DNA from: a virus | Reading direction: 5' to 3' (one strand) | IMG/VR virus record: IMGVR_UViG_3300035211_000217 | Span: 1-33,207 of that record | DNA length: 33,207 nucleotides | Part shown: in pieces, positions 20,735-29,596 of the stretch | Layout of the letters: each line of letters begins with the position of its first letter | How positions within the stretch are numbered: position 1 is the first letter of the stretch | Notes under the pieces: generated by a model | Told to the model about the DNA's origin: nothing | The model's input: the letters and a program-made list of their open reading frames with translations, nothing else | The model's database searches: none | Made by a program: the position numbers and the translations under genes

Positions 20735-23144
20735 GCCGATAAGATTAATCCTTATAGACCACCCCCTGGACAACAGCAAGCGGCGGATAGAACATATATC
20801 GCCGCACGGCCAGAAGATAACTACACTGGCGAAAAGGTTCATGCGAGGCGAAAAAGACCTGATCGTAAGGGTAAATCAGGAGATATTGAGCGGGGAAAGA
20901 CTCGATAGTTACCGGGCCTCGGCCGGTGATGAGATAATAATGGTCCCGGCCGCCAGGTGGGGGATCGTTCAGGGGATCGGTACTATTTTGACTACGGTTA
21001 CCGGCCAGGCGACCTGGCATGCGGCGCTGTGGGCTATCGCCGTAAATGTAGCGGTGGCGGTCGGAGCCGGCTATCTAATAAGTATGCTGGGGCCGAAACC
21101 CGAATCGCCGAAGCTGGAGGGGATAACGCAGTCGCAGTCGTTTAGCTGGCAGCCGCATACCCTGCAGGCGCAGGGACTGGTGAGGCCGAGGGGATACGGA
21201 AAGGTAAAGCATCACGGCAATCTGGTATCGTGCTATACGGTGGCGGACGGTGAGGATGAGACGATATTTATGATAGCCGGCCTGTCGGAGGGGCCGGTCG
21301 AGGGGATAGTAACCGGGTCGATACGCATTAACGACCAGCCGGTGGGTAATTTCGATAATGTCACTACCTACGAGCGGCGCGGACTGATGGACCAGGCGGC
21401 CATACAGGACCAGGCCCGCCCGGAATACAGGCCGAACCGCAAGATGACATATGACGGAGGGGCCGAGACCTTTACTACGGCGGCCAACGATTACGATGAT
21501 CTTGAGATTACCATCGAGTACAGACTGGCCTGGCTCAACGATTCGGGTGGCTATTCGAGCAGTACGATGGGGGTAAAGATAGAGATATCAGAGGTGGGGC
21601 TTGGGGCATGGTCGACGCTGGTCAATACGACGCTGACAAACGGGGATTCCAATCCTCAGAAAAAGACCTATACGGCATCCGGCAGCTACGACGGCGGCTC
21701 GCCGGTTTCTATCGATTACGGCACGCGGTACGAATTCAGGGTCACCAAGACGACAGCGGATAAGGGTGCGAGATACCTGGATGAGCTGAGAATTGTAGCG
21801 GTCCGCGAGGTCATCGATATACCATTCATTCGGCCGGGGCTTTCACAGGTGGGCGTGGAAGCCCTGGCGACCGAGCAAATATCTGGCAGTATAAATATTT
21901 CATGTATTCAGCAGGAACGGATTATCAACGTCTTCAACGGTACGAGCTGGAATTTGCAGTATAACAATAATCCGGCATGGGTGATATGGGACCTGCTGAC
22001 ACTGCCGGTAATTAGCGGGGACGGTGACGGGACGCCTTACGCAATCGAAAGATATGATGGCGTTAATCCGTCGAGACTGACACCGTATCTGAACGATTAT
22101 TATCTGGCCGCCGAGTGGTTCGACGATATGGTACCGGACGGCGAGGGGGGGACGGAAAAGAGGATAGAGTTCAACGGCCTGTTCGATGCAGGCATAAAGG
22201 TATGGGACGCGGTAAATGAGGTCTGCCGTATGGCCCGCTGCGAGGTGGTACCGGTCGGTCTCAATTATAAACTGATAGTCGACAAAATATGGTCCGAAGA
22301 TCCGGTACAGCTGTTTACCGCGGGCAATATAAAGCCGGGTACGTTCCGGAGAGATTATCTGCCGTTCGACCAGAGGGCCTCGGAGATAGAGACGCATTTT
22401 CTGGATGCCGATCAGGATTACGAGCGGTCGCCGCTGGTGCTGTATACATCGGATATAAATAATCCTAACAATAAAATCACACTCAAGAAAATCGGGATAG
22501 CCGGCAGGTCGCAGGCCTGGCGGGATGCCTATTACGAGCTGGCGAAGAACCGCTACATAAAATCGGCGGAGACTTTCGATGCGGATATAGACGCCATCGT
22601 ATGCCTTAAGGGTGAGGTTATAGCGGTGGTATCACCGTGGAAGAAAGACGGACGGATCGTTTCGGTTCCCGCGACCAATAAGGTGATACTGGACAGGGAG
22701 CCGACGGTTACCGGAAGCGATTCCCTTATTATTACCAGCTACGATAAGGCAAGCGAAACGACGAAGGTAAAGGTCTATACGGTCGCTTCGGTCGACGGCG
22801 CGGAGGTGACTATATCGGGCAGCTTTACATACAGGCCGGCGGCGGAGGATGTTTACGCCTTCGGGCCGACGGATAAGGTGATCGAAAAGTTCCGCATCAT
22901 AGGCATTATCGAAAAGGCGGACCTGAGCCATACGATAATAGCGGGCGAATATCACGATGAAATTTATACGGGTGATGACGATGAGCCGGTATTGCCTATG
23001 GCCGGCTACAGCTCCCCGCCGGTGGTAACGGACCAGACCAGGCCCATTACACTGGCGGACCTGAGGGCGGAGTACCCAAAGGAGGTGCTCGGTCTGCCGA
23101 ATATAGATGCGCCGATCACGACGGGAATAGTATTCAGCTCATAA
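20727..23144 (+). CDS. Central tail-tip protein with gpI-like N-terminus fused to a gpJ-like body
   Basis: An 805-residue hub of the tail tip. Residues 1-75 form a ThiS/MoaD-like small beta-grasp domain as in lambda gpI, and 79-122 are strongly hydrophobic (WAIAVNVAVAVGAGYLISML), as in gpI. From about 125 the gpJ core begins: QSQSFSWQPHTLQAQGLVRP and RGYGKVKHHGNLVS, DETIFMIAGLSEGPVEGI, SRLTPYLNDYYLAAEWFDD, and the phage-tail hub section GINVWD-like GIKVWDAVNEVCRMARCEV. The protein is about 300 residues shorter than lambda gpJ and lacks a long C-terminal host-recognition part; the next gene presumably supplies it. It overlaps the K-like gene by 8 bases. Confidence 0.88.
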   Translation: MAEPIRLILIDHPLDNSKRRIEHISPHGQKITTLAKRFMRGEKDLIVRVNQEILSGERLDSYRASAGDEIIMVPAARWGIVQGIGTILTTVTGQATWHAALWAIAVNVAVAVGAGYLISMLGPKPESPKLEGITQSQSFSWQPHTLQAQGLVRPRGYGKVKHHGNLVSCYTVADGEDETIFMIAGLSEGPVEGIVTGSIRINDQPVGNFDNVTTYERRGLMDQAAIQDQARPEYRPNRKMTYDGGAETFTTAANDYDDLEITIEYRLAWLNDSGGYSSSTMGVKIEISEVGLGAWSTLVNTTLTNGDSNPQKKTYTASGSYDGGSPVSIDYGTRYEFRVTKTTADKGARYLDELRIVAVREVIDIPFIRPGLSQVGVEALATEQISGSINISCIQQERIINVFNGTSWNLQYNNNPAWVIWDLLTLPVISGDGDGTPYAIERYDGVNPSRLTPYLNDYYLAAEWFDDMVPDGEGGTEKRIEFNGLFDAGIKVWDAVNEVCRMARCEVVPVGLNYKLIVDKIWSEDPVQLFTAGNIKPGTFRRDYLPFDQRASEIETHFLDADQDYERSPLVLYTSDINNPNNKITLKKIGIAGRSQAWRDAYYELAKNRYIKSAETFDADIDAIVCLKGEVIAVVSPWKKDGRIVSVPATNKVILDREPTVTGSDSLIITSYDKASETTKVKVYTVASVDGAEVTISGSFTYRPAAEDVYAFGPTDKVIEKFRIIGIIEKADLSHTIIAGEYHDEIYTGDDDEPVLPMAGYSSPPVVTDQTRPITLADLRAEYPKEVLGLPNIDAPITTGIVFSS

Positions 23145-23154
23145 GAAGAAATAC

Positions 23155-24987
23155 ATGGCCGACTGGATTGGAATAAATAATTCACATTATCACGACCACT
23201 GTGGGGACGAACCGGAAGGTTTAATCGAGGATGGTTTGGATGGCAGTGATGTTTGGTCTCATCTGGAAAACGAAACACATTGGCTGATTTTGGACTTGGG
23301 GGCAATTTACAATGTACAAAAAATTAGAGCCAGATCACTTGGTAGTTATGATCCTATTGATGTTGATGTATATGTAAATAATACCGGTTCTGCCCCGTGG
23401 GGAGATGCTGTTGCGTCCGGTATAACTACATGGCAGGATTGCGATCCATTTAATTGGGTTGAAACTGAGCTTACTCATAAAAATGGTAGATATATTTATA
23501 TAGTAATTAACGATACAGAAAACAATCACAACTTGATTTTTGGAAAATCTGGTGGACCTTATGATACAATCTTAGATGTCTATGTAGATACGTCATCCTC
23601 CAGCTCCAGCAGTTCTTCGTCCAGTTCATCATCCTCCAGTTCGCAGTCATCATCGAGCAGCTCATCGTCTTCCAGCTCATCATCCTCAAGCTCTTCCTGG
23701 TCGTCTTCGTCATCGTCACTTAGTTCATCATCATCGTCCAGCTCGTCCCAGTCGTCATCATCAAGCTCGCTATCTTTAAGTTCATCGAGCAGTTCGTCGC
23801 AGTCATCATCATCCAGCTCGCAGTCATCATCGAGCAGTTCATCGAGCAGCTCATCGTTTTCCAGCTCAAGCTCGTCGCTGTCGAGCAGCTCGTCATCTTC
23901 GAGCTCATCGTCTTCCAGCTCATCATCATCCAGCTCATCATCTTCCAGCTCATCGTCATCGAGCTCGTTTTCTTCGTCTTCGAGCAGCTCATCGAGCGAG
24001 GCCGGTAATGTAATAGACTGGACGGCGGGGCTGCTGACCTATAAAGGCGTGACATATAACATCGCCGCCGGCGCCACCGACAAGAAGTATATCTACTGGG
24101 ACCCGAATTATACGACTATATTTCGTGACACCAACGATCTTAATGACGTATTTAATTCTAACGGGTGGGTGATGTGCATAAACGATGAAGGATCGTCCCA
24201 TCCGGTCTACGGCCTGCCGGTCATACACGCCCGGCTGATACAGGCGGCGACTATAACAGCGGATTTATACGCCCAGCTTCGCCAGACTTACGTATATACT
24301 TATAACGAGCCCGGCCTGGATTCATCTCATCCCGCCGAATTTCCCTTCAAGATCGTATCGGAGATGACCTCGATAATATCGGTGCTGCTGTCGTTTCGAA
24401 TAATGCCGTACAGGGCTTATTCAACGGCGGCGGCATCGGGGGGTGGTTCGACGCCTACAACCGATACCTCTTACGCTGTTACACAAAGTGCCACGGTCAC
24501 TATAAATTCAGGCGGAACGTCTAATACTAATACCGGCTCCGGTTCCGGGACAGGTTCAAGTACTCCGTCAATATCAATTCAAAGCACTTACATCAGCAGT
24601 GTGCCGGGCTCACATGGTCACGGCACTACGGGAGGCAGCCATACACATACCGAATCAAGTCATTCGCATGGAATTAATTCTCACACGCATACTGCCAATG
24701 GGCATACTCATGTTATGAACGGTCACTATCATAATGTAACTATTGCACCGCACTCGCATGGCATAACTTACGGTCTGCATGAGGAGAGCAATTCGCCGAC
24801 GGTCAATTTCAATATAAACAACGGCTCCGGCTTCGGAGGGGCATCGGGCAATTATACGACGGACCAGCTCGATATCGATATTACCTCGGACATAACGGGG
24901 ACCGGGTGGAAGGCGATAAGATTCAATACGGACTTGCGGTGCCGGATTGCAGCAATAATAGAATGCAAGCTGGACGTTACAGCTTAG
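23155..24987 (+). CDS. Large tail fiber: discoidin-like domain, polyserine linker, HxH-rich tip
   Basis: A 610-residue probable receptor-binding fiber. Residues 1-146 look like a galactose-binding or F5/8-type (discoidin) beta domain (THWLILDLGAIYNVQKIRAR, then GRYIYIVINDTE). Residues 147-281 are a polyserine run of about 135 codons broken by Gln, Trp, Leu and Phe. A second domain follows (IDWTAGLLTYKGVTYNIAAG). The C-terminus carries seven HxH motifs in about 50 residues (HGH, HTH, HSH, HTH, HTH, HYH, HSH), the arrangement used in the T4 gp37 tip to hold iron ions, then an Asn/Gly-rich part. The N-terminal domain DNA is more AT-rich than the C-terminal part, suggesting domain exchange. It follows the J-like hub. 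Confidence 0.82.
   Translation: MADWIGINNSHYHDHCGDEPEGLIEDGLDGSDVWSHLENETHWLILDLGAIYNVQKIRARSLGSYDPIDVDVYVNNTGSAPWGDAVASGITTWQDCDPFNWVETELTHKNGRYIYIVINDTENNHNLIFGKSGGPYDTILDVYVDTSSSSSSSSSSSSSSSSSQSSSSSSSSSSSSSSSSSWSSSSSSLSSSSSSSSSQSSSSSSLSLSSSSSSSQSSSSSSQSSSSSSSSSSSFSSSSSSLSSSSSSSSSSSSSSSSSSSSSSSSSSSSSFSSSSSSSSSEAGNVIDWTAGLLTYKGVTYNIAAGATDKKYIYWDPNYTTIFRDTNDLNDVFNSNGWVMCINDEGSSHPVYGLPVIHARLIQAATITADLYAQLRQTYVYTYNEPGLDSSHPAEFPFKIVSEMTSIISVLLSFRIMPYRAYSTAAASGGGSTPTTDTSYAVTQSATVTINSGGTSNTNTGSGSGTGSSTPSISIQSTYISSVPGSHGHGTTGGSHTHTESSHSHGINSHTHTANGHTHVMNGHYHNVTIAPHSHGITYGLHEESNSPTVNFNINNGSGFGGASGNYTTDQLDIDITSDITGTGWKAIRFNTDLRCRIAAIIECKLDVTA
23593..23997 (+). repeat. Polyserine tract 4 (about 135 codons)
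   Basis: Short modules such as TCATCATCCTCCAGC, TCATCGAGCAGC and TCGTCTTCC recur without one regular period. Interrupting codons are CAG, TGG, CTT/CTA/TTA-type Leu and TTT/TTC, mostly one base from Ser codons. Confidence 0.9.
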
Positions 24988-24996
24988 GAGAAATTT

Positions 24997-25236
24997 ATGG
25001 CGGACGGAAAAACGGATTTCTGGATATTAGGGGCGATTATAACGGCATTGACCGGATTATATTATTTCTTTGTACGCCACGTATTCGGGCATGTCACTCC
25101 GGCGGAGTTCAGTGACTTTAAGAACAAGGTCCAGCTAAAGGAAAACTGCAAAGAGATAGTAAAACGGCTGGATGAAAATCACGTGAATGTATGTCAAAAA
25201 CTGGACCGAATATGGGATAAGCTTAACGGAGAATAA
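24997..25236 (+). CDS. Small holin- or XhlA-like membrane protein
   Basis: A 79-residue protein with one N-terminal membrane helix (FWILGAIITALTGLYYFFVR) followed by a charged helical part (FKNKVQLKENCKEIVKRLDE). That order recalls XhlA-type or other single-pass holin-related proteins, and its place after the tail genes fits a lysis role, but no endolysin is next to it in the window. AGGAGAAATTT precedes the start. Confidence 0.62.
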   Translation: MADGKTDFWILGAIITALTGLYYFFVRHVFGHVTPAEFSDFKNKVQLKENCKEIVKRLDENHVNVCQKLDRIWDKLNGE

Positions 25237-25239
25237 CTA

Positions 25240-25824
25240 ATGGATTTTCCTGATTATCTATGGTGGGCGGATAATATTGTTCACGCCGGCGACGAGCAGT
25301 CTCGCAGGAGGCATTATTACGATTATTACTTCGAGAAGTATATGATCGCGAATCTGTTCGAGCCGCTGGTCATCTGCGAAATCGGTGTACGGTGGGGATA
25401 TTCGGCGTACAGTTTTTTATGTGCCTCGGCCCGGGCCGATTATACCGGTTACGATATCGTAAACGGAGGGCACGGTGGAGTAAAGACGGACACCTTCGCC
25501 CATGTCAATCTTATGCTCAGGCAGAATTTCCCCGGCGCTAATATAAATCTGATCCACGCCGATACGCAGATGCTGGACCGGCTGGCGGGGCCTTACGATT
25601 TCGTGCACGTGGACGGCGATCATACAGAGGCCGGATGCCTGCACGATATCAACCTGGCCTTCGAGGCCTGCGTAAGCGGAGGGATTATTCTGGTGGATGA
25701 CTATACGTATATAGCCGGTGTTAAAAGGGCGGTCGACGGATTTGTAAAAACGAACGAAAAGGACATAAGGAATTATCACAGTATCGCCTCTTTGAGGGGC
25801 GAATTTCTGATTATCAAGAAATAA
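25240..25824 (+). CDS. Class I SAM-dependent methyltransferase, first copy
   Basis: A 194-residue methyltransferase of the type often found with sugar-modification genes. The SAM-binding motif lies at about residues 46-58 (CEIGVRWGYSAYSF), the acidic second strand in YTGYDIVNGG, and the motif near 120 is YDFVHVDGDHTEAG, followed by SGGIILVDDYTYIAGVKRAV. DGDH and DDY match methyltransferase-24-type proteins that act on small molecules or sugars. The substrate is unknown; sugar O-methylation is inferred from the adjacent glycosyltransferases. It starts 3 bases after the holin-like gene. Confidence 0.82.
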   Translation: MDFPDYLWWADNIVHAGDEQSRRRHYYDYYFEKYMIANLFEPLVICEIGVRWGYSAYSFLCASARADYTGYDIVNGGHGGVKTDTFAHVNLMLRQNFPGANINLIHADTQMLDRLAGPYDFVHVDGDHTEAGCLHDINLAFEACVSGGIILVDDYTYIAGVKRAVDGFVKTNEKDIRNYHSIASLRGEFLIIKK

Positions 25825-25840
25825 ATACGAGGTGGACATA

Positions 25841-26437
25841 ATGGATTTGATAGATCTGGGTAAAGTCGTATTGCAGAGCAAGAGCAGGATAACGGTCGAG
25901 GATCTGGAGCTGCTGCAGAGGTGCTGCGACAAAATAGGTGCGGCATATATATTGGAGATCGGCTCGGCGGACGGCGGCTCGTCGGTCATATTGGGGGCAA
26001 AGGCCAAGGAAAGGAAGGGACATCTGTACTGCATAGAGCCTAATCCGAAACAAAAGATGGTGGATAATATGAAGCTGTATGATCTTGAAAATTATTACAG
26101 CCTGTTCAAGCTCGCCAGTCCCTGGGTACCGGATGGAGTTGTGCCGGACAATCTGGATATATTGTTTATAGACGGATATCACGAGGTAAGGTGGGCATTG
26201 GCGGATTATCATTATTTCGAGCCGAAGGTCCGGGCGGGCGGGATCATCATCTTTCACGATTATGAGGGCAACTGCGCAGAGGATAAGCGACGTGCCGGTT
26301 ACGGCAGGCCGGGATATAGGGGACTGGTCCGCAGGGCGGTGCATATCATACTCGAAACGGACGGCGATAAACTCGAAGAGAACGACAGGTCGTATTCTAA
26401 GCTCGGAGGAGCGATTGCGTTTTTAAAAAAAGGTTAA
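25841..26437 (+). CDS. Class I SAM-dependent methyltransferase, second copy
   Basis: A 198-residue enzyme with motif I at about residues 37-48 (LEIGSADGGSSVILG), then GHLYCIEPNPKQKM, the segment NLDILFIDGYHEVRWALADY, and RAGGIIIFHDYEG. It is built like the preceding gene but clearly divergent, so it probably comes from an older duplication or separate acquisition. GAGGTGGA precedes ATG 25841; a GTG at 25832 is an alternative start. Two methyltransferases side by side suggest two positions or two sugars are methylated. Confidence 0.82.
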   Translation: MDLIDLGKVVLQSKSRITVEDLELLQRCCDKIGAAYILEIGSADGGSSVILGAKAKERKGHLYCIEPNPKQKMVDNMKLYDLENYYSLFKLASPWVPDGVVPDNLDILFIDGYHEVRWALADYHYFEPKVRAGGIIIFHDYEGNCAEDKRRAGYGRPGYRGLVRRAVHIILETDGDKLEENDRSYSKLGGAIAFLKKG

Positions 26438-26458
26438 AAGAATTTGAAGGGAGTCATT

Positions 26459-27340
26459 ATGAAGATTGTGGTTACCGGCGGGGCCGGCTTTATCGGCAGA
26501 TACGTATGTCAAAAACTCATAAGGGCCGGGCATAAGGTGGTTGTATACGATAATGTATCGCCGCAATTCGACGGAGTTATTCACTGCCCGGGTATGATTC
26601 AGGACAAGATAAAGATTACCGCTTTGATAAAGAACAGTGATGCGGTGATGCACCTGGCGGGATTACTGGGGACGGCGGAGACTATAGATGAGCCGGAAAA
26701 GCCTGCGGCGGTCAATATTACCGGCTCACTTTACGTATTCGAGGCCTGCAGGAAGTACCAGAAACGGTGCTGTTATATCGCCGTCGGAAATCATTTCATG
26801 CTCAATACATACGCCATCACCAAGACGGCCGCTGAAAAATTCGCGCTAATGTATAACGCCGAGCACGGGACAAAGATAGCGGTGGTGCGGGGCCTGAACG
26901 CCTACGGGCCGTACCAGAAGCATAAGCCGGTCCGCAAGGTGATACCGAATTTCGTTATACCGGCCCTGAAAAACGAGCCGCTTACTGTTTATGGGTCGGG
27001 CGAACAGATAATGGACTTTATCTATGCCGAAGACCTGGCGGAGATATTGTGCAGGGCGCTGCTTTGCGAGCATAACGTATACGATAAGGTGTTCGAGGCG
27101 GGCAGCGGGCGGAGGACCTCGATTAATTATATAGCAAAAAAGGTGATCAAGCTGGCCGGATCGAGCTCGGAAATTAGGCGTGAGCCAATGCGCCCGGGTG
27201 AGATTGCGGAAAGCGTGGTAATTGCCAATACAGCGACCCTGATACCGCTGGACTATAAGCTGTCGGAGATGGTGTCGCTCGCCGAAGGGCTTGAAAAGAC
27301 AATTCGATATTACAGGGAAAATCTGGAGCATTATAACTGA
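26459..27340 (+). CDS. NAD-dependent sugar-nucleotide epimerase/dehydratase-like protein
   Basis: An extended short-chain dehydrogenase with a Rossmann motif TGGAGFIG at residues 6-13 and the catalytic-type Tyr118-x3-Lys122 (YAITKTAAEKFALMYN). The C-terminal part has RGLNAYGPYQKHKP and DFIYAEDLAEILC, as in UDP-glucose 4-epimerase-like enzymes. The start at ATG 26459 follows AAGGGAG. At 293 residues it is short, and between the central strand (CCYIAVGNHF) and Tyr118 the usual SS..YG and proline-rich segment is missing, so the expected catalytic Ser/Thr is not evident. It may have altered or lost activity. It probably supplies a nucleotide sugar to the transferases. Confidence 0.85.
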   Translation: MKIVVTGGAGFIGRYVCQKLIRAGHKVVVYDNVSPQFDGVIHCPGMIQDKIKITALIKNSDAVMHLAGLLGTAETIDEPEKPAAVNITGSLYVFEACRKYQKRCCYIAVGNHFMLNTYAITKTAAEKFALMYNAEHGTKIAVVRGLNAYGPYQKHKPVRKVIPNFVIPALKNEPLTVYGSGEQIMDFIYAEDLAEILCRALLCEHNVYDKVFEAGSGRRTSINYIAKKVIKLAGSSSEIRREPMRPGEIAESVVIANTATLIPLDYKLSEMVSLAEGLEKTIRYYRENLEHYN

Positions 27341-27552
27341 TGAAAATATTACATGAAAACCAAAATCCATCAAATGATCCAGTTTTAAATCGTCCTGTAA
27401 AATTTTGCGTAGATTGGTTTTGTGTTAACCAAAATTGTGAGTCTCATAAAATAAAAGGATTTGGTGATGGAGGCTCTCTTTATCCTCCCGGAAAAGTTGA
27501 ATTTACGTGCGAATATTGCGGAAAACAAGAAACAGTTCTTATCTTTATATAA
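27340..27552 (+). CDS. Small AT-rich zinc-ribbon protein in the sugar island
   Basis: A 70-residue protein with FCVDWFCVNQNCES and FTCEYCGKQETV, giving two Cys pairs of zinc-ribbon type. Its start overlaps the epimerase stop by 1 base (TGATG). The DNA is more AT-rich than its neighbours, so it may have been inserted into the sugar gene run. Function is unknown. Confidence 0.62.
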   Translation: MKILHENQNPSNDPVLNRPVKFCVDWFCVNQNCESHKIKGFGDGGSLYPPGKVEFTCEYCGKQETVLIFI

Positions 27553-27564
27553 AGTGAAATATAT

Positions 27565-28254
27565 ATGAATATCTATTTTTTTACGGCGGTCGATGACAAC
27601 ACGGTATATCGGAAAGAGGCCGAAATACTTCTGGCCTCCGGCCGTAAATACGGGCGAAAAATACAACTTTACGATATTCCCAAAACAGAGAAGTGGAACC
27701 GGTACAAAGTAAAGCTGCTAAGCGGCACACTGCCGCCGGCGGACCGGTACGTATATCTGGATTCGGACTGTGTTCTTACCTGTCACGGTGACTGGGAGGC
27801 ATGGGATTGCCAGGGCGGCTCGGACATACTTTATTACTGTCCGAAAGAGCGGATAAAACATACACAGGGTTTTATACGCAATCATACGGTGTGCGACGGT
27901 GATCCGGGGGCTTATGATTTTATAATGAAGACATGGCGGAATTTTTACTGCCCATCTTGGCGGAACTCCGGAGTTGTTGTGCTCGATGCGGAAATGCGAC
28001 AGCGATTCATGCCTATATGGACCGATTGGCAAAATGTTATGGACCGGCATTCAGATAAAGGTGAAGTGGTCGGCGACGAGGCGGCGTTTATGTTCGCGGC
28101 GGCCGAGTTCGGCCTGCCTTTTCTGCCGCAGCGGTTCAACGGATTATGCAAGTGGCAGACGATCTACGACTGGCACGTGCTTATACATGCCGACGGTAAT
28201 GTCACCGGCGATAAAAGAAAATCTTACAACAAAGCGGTAAAGGAGCTCGGATGA
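27565..28254 (+). CDS. Glycosyltransferase, GT-A fold (GT8-like)
   Basis: A 229-residue protein beginning MNIYFFTAVDDNTVYRKEAE. RYVYLDSDCVL at about residues 62-72 supplies the DxD metal and nucleotide-sugar motif. FIRNHTVCDGDPGAYDF and PSWRNSGVVVLDAEM, then GDEAAFMFAAAEFGLPFLPQ, follow the usual order of GT8-like or related retaining transferases. It should transfer a sugar from a nucleotide donor. The acceptor cannot be read from the sequence. It overlaps the next gene by 4 bases. Confidence 0.75.
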   Translation: MNIYFFTAVDDNTVYRKEAEILLASGRKYGRKIQLYDIPKTEKWNRYKVKLLSGTLPPADRYVYLDSDCVLTCHGDWEAWDCQGGSDILYYCPKERIKHTQGFIRNHTVCDGDPGAYDFIMKTWRNFYCPSWRNSGVVVLDAEMRQRFMPIWTDWQNVMDRHSDKGEVVGDEAAFMFAAAEFGLPFLPQRFNGLCKWQTIYDWHVLIHADGNVTGDKRKSYNKAVKELG

Positions 28255-28898
28255 GTATTTTAGAAAAAACGCCTATATTAATGACTGCCCATCCGAAACA
28301 GCAGAAATGGTGGCGGTCGGTTCTGCTTTCCCTGGAGAATTACCCGGGACCGCTAATACTGAGCTATGACGATATCGATACCGAACAGATACCGCCGGAC
28401 ATATTTGAGCGATTCGAGAGTTGTGTTACTACCGGAGTGCCGGCGGGTACCTTGGGACATGCCAGGGGCGAACTGATATGTATCAAGAACGGGCTGGATA
28501 TTATCGTCAGGCACTGGCCGGATTGCCATTTCCTTAAGCTTGGTTTCGACGAACCGGTATGGCGGTGGCGTAATATTCAGAAGCTTTACAGCGAGTTGGC
28601 TCATCACCGTATGAACGTGATCGATAATAATACCCGCCTGATCTTCGGACCGGCAAAATTACTACATAAGGCGTTCAGTTTATACGACCTGATAAAACTG
28701 CCAGCCAAACCGGCCGAATCGCATTATAAAAGTATTATTACGGAGATCGGGATTAAAAATAAAACAATTAAAGATTACGAATGGTGGAGATGGTTTCTGG
28801 GACTGACACATCTGCAGGGCGAATATGCGGCGAATCTGGGAAAACCGAACAGATATTCATGGGAGATCGGAGAGCTATGGGAACGGGAAAAAAGTTAA
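28251..28898 (+). CDS. Glycosyltransferase-like protein, uncertain family
   Basis: A 215-residue protein with TPILMTAHPKQQKWWRSVLL at the start, reminiscent of small transferases that begin with a strand and then a sugar-nucleotide site, and LGHARGELICIKNGLDIIVR, then WPDCHFLKLGFDEPVWRWRN. A standard DxD is not seen; HFLKLGFDE may be a degenerate form. It lies between two transferase genes and overlaps both, so a role in the same pathway is likely. Without the context I would call it hypothetical. Confidence 0.58.
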   Translation: MSILEKTPILMTAHPKQQKWWRSVLLSLENYPGPLILSYDDIDTEQIPPDIFERFESCVTTGVPAGTLGHARGELICIKNGLDIIVRHWPDCHFLKLGFDEPVWRWRNIQKLYSELAHHRMNVIDNNTRLIFGPAKLLHKAFSLYDLIKLPAKPAESHYKSIITEIGIKNKTIKDYEWWRWFLGLTHLQGEYAANLGKPNRYSWEIGELWEREKS

Positions 28899-29596
28899 TA
28901 CTGCCCGAATGGACCGGTGAGTTGGGCTGGGAGGTCATGAGCTGGGTTCCTTTATGCCGCAGGATGGCCCAGGGGTATGATCAAATAATAGCGACGAGTT
29001 TCGAAGGGATGCAGGCCCTGTATGCCGATTTCGCTACGGAGTTCAGGGTTAATAATTCGGATGGCAGGTCGCTGGATTACCCGAAACAATACCGTCACGA
29101 TGGCATATACTACAGGTACGGAGACGCCAATAAAGCGGATTATGCGCCGGATATACTGATTCATGCCAGGGGGATCCGGAGAAAGAACAGTATAAATTAC
29201 CGCAGGTGGCCTGAGCTGGTAAAGATGATAAACGCTGTGGGAATGAGCTGCGCTTTTATAGGCTCGAAAAATGATTATCATCAGCCGGGGTATCTGGACC
29301 TGCGTGGAATTGCGTTACAGCGGCTTATGGACACGATCTCGGCGGCAAGGGTGGTAATCGGCGTATCGAGCGGAATTATGCATATGGCGGCTGCGTGCGG
29401 GGCGAATTTGGTGGTCTGGGGGGATGATCGAACCTATTTCGGAGAGACGCTGGAAAAACGCTATAAAATGACATGGAACCCGTTCGAGGTAAGGGTCGGA
29501 TGGATAACGGCGACCGACTGGCAGCCGGAGCCGGAAATAATTATCAAAAAAATAGAATTAATTTCGCCGGTAAAAAAATACAAGGAAGTTGTTTAA
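28877..29596 (+). CDS. Glycosyltransferase-like protein, GT9 type
   Basis: ATG 28877 is preferred to the open-frame start at 28781: GGAGAG lies 3-8 bases upstream and the overlap with the previous gene falls to 22 bases. The 239-residue product starts KLILPEWTGELGWEVMSWVP and has near residues 159-185 AARVVIGVSSGIMHMAAACG followed by ANLVVWGDDRTYFGETLEKR. This is the nucleotide-sugar end of GT9 (heptosyltransferase-type) enzymes. The protein is shorter than typical GT9 enzymes, so part of the acceptor domain may be missing. Confidence 0.7.
   Translation: MGTGKKLILPEWTGELGWEVMSWVPLCRRMAQGYDQIIATSFEGMQALYADFATEFRVNNSDGRSLDYPKQYRHDGIYYRYGDANKADYAPDILIHARGIRRKNSINYRRWPELVKMINAVGMSCAFIGSKNDYHQPGYLDLRGIALQRLMDTISAARVVIGVSSGIMHMAAACGANLVVWGDDRTYFGETLEKRYKMTWNPFEVRVGWITATDWQPEPEIIIKKIELISPVKKYKEVV

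Noticed and set aside
23507-24055. Opposite-strand frames rich in Met, Ser, Thr and Trp over the fiber linker
   Set aside because: Shadow of the serine tract with no ribosome site and no domain; the plus-strand gene explains the DNA.
28781-28876. Upstream extension of the GT9-like gene
   Set aside because: It overlaps the preceding gene by about 118 bases and reads unlike a transferase start; ATG 28877 has a good ribosome site.
29473-29595. Upstream extension of the two-domain transferase
   Set aside because: The extension is out-of-frame DNA of the previous gene; the TAATG coupling at 29594-29598 and the MKVKLINTQ start are typical.
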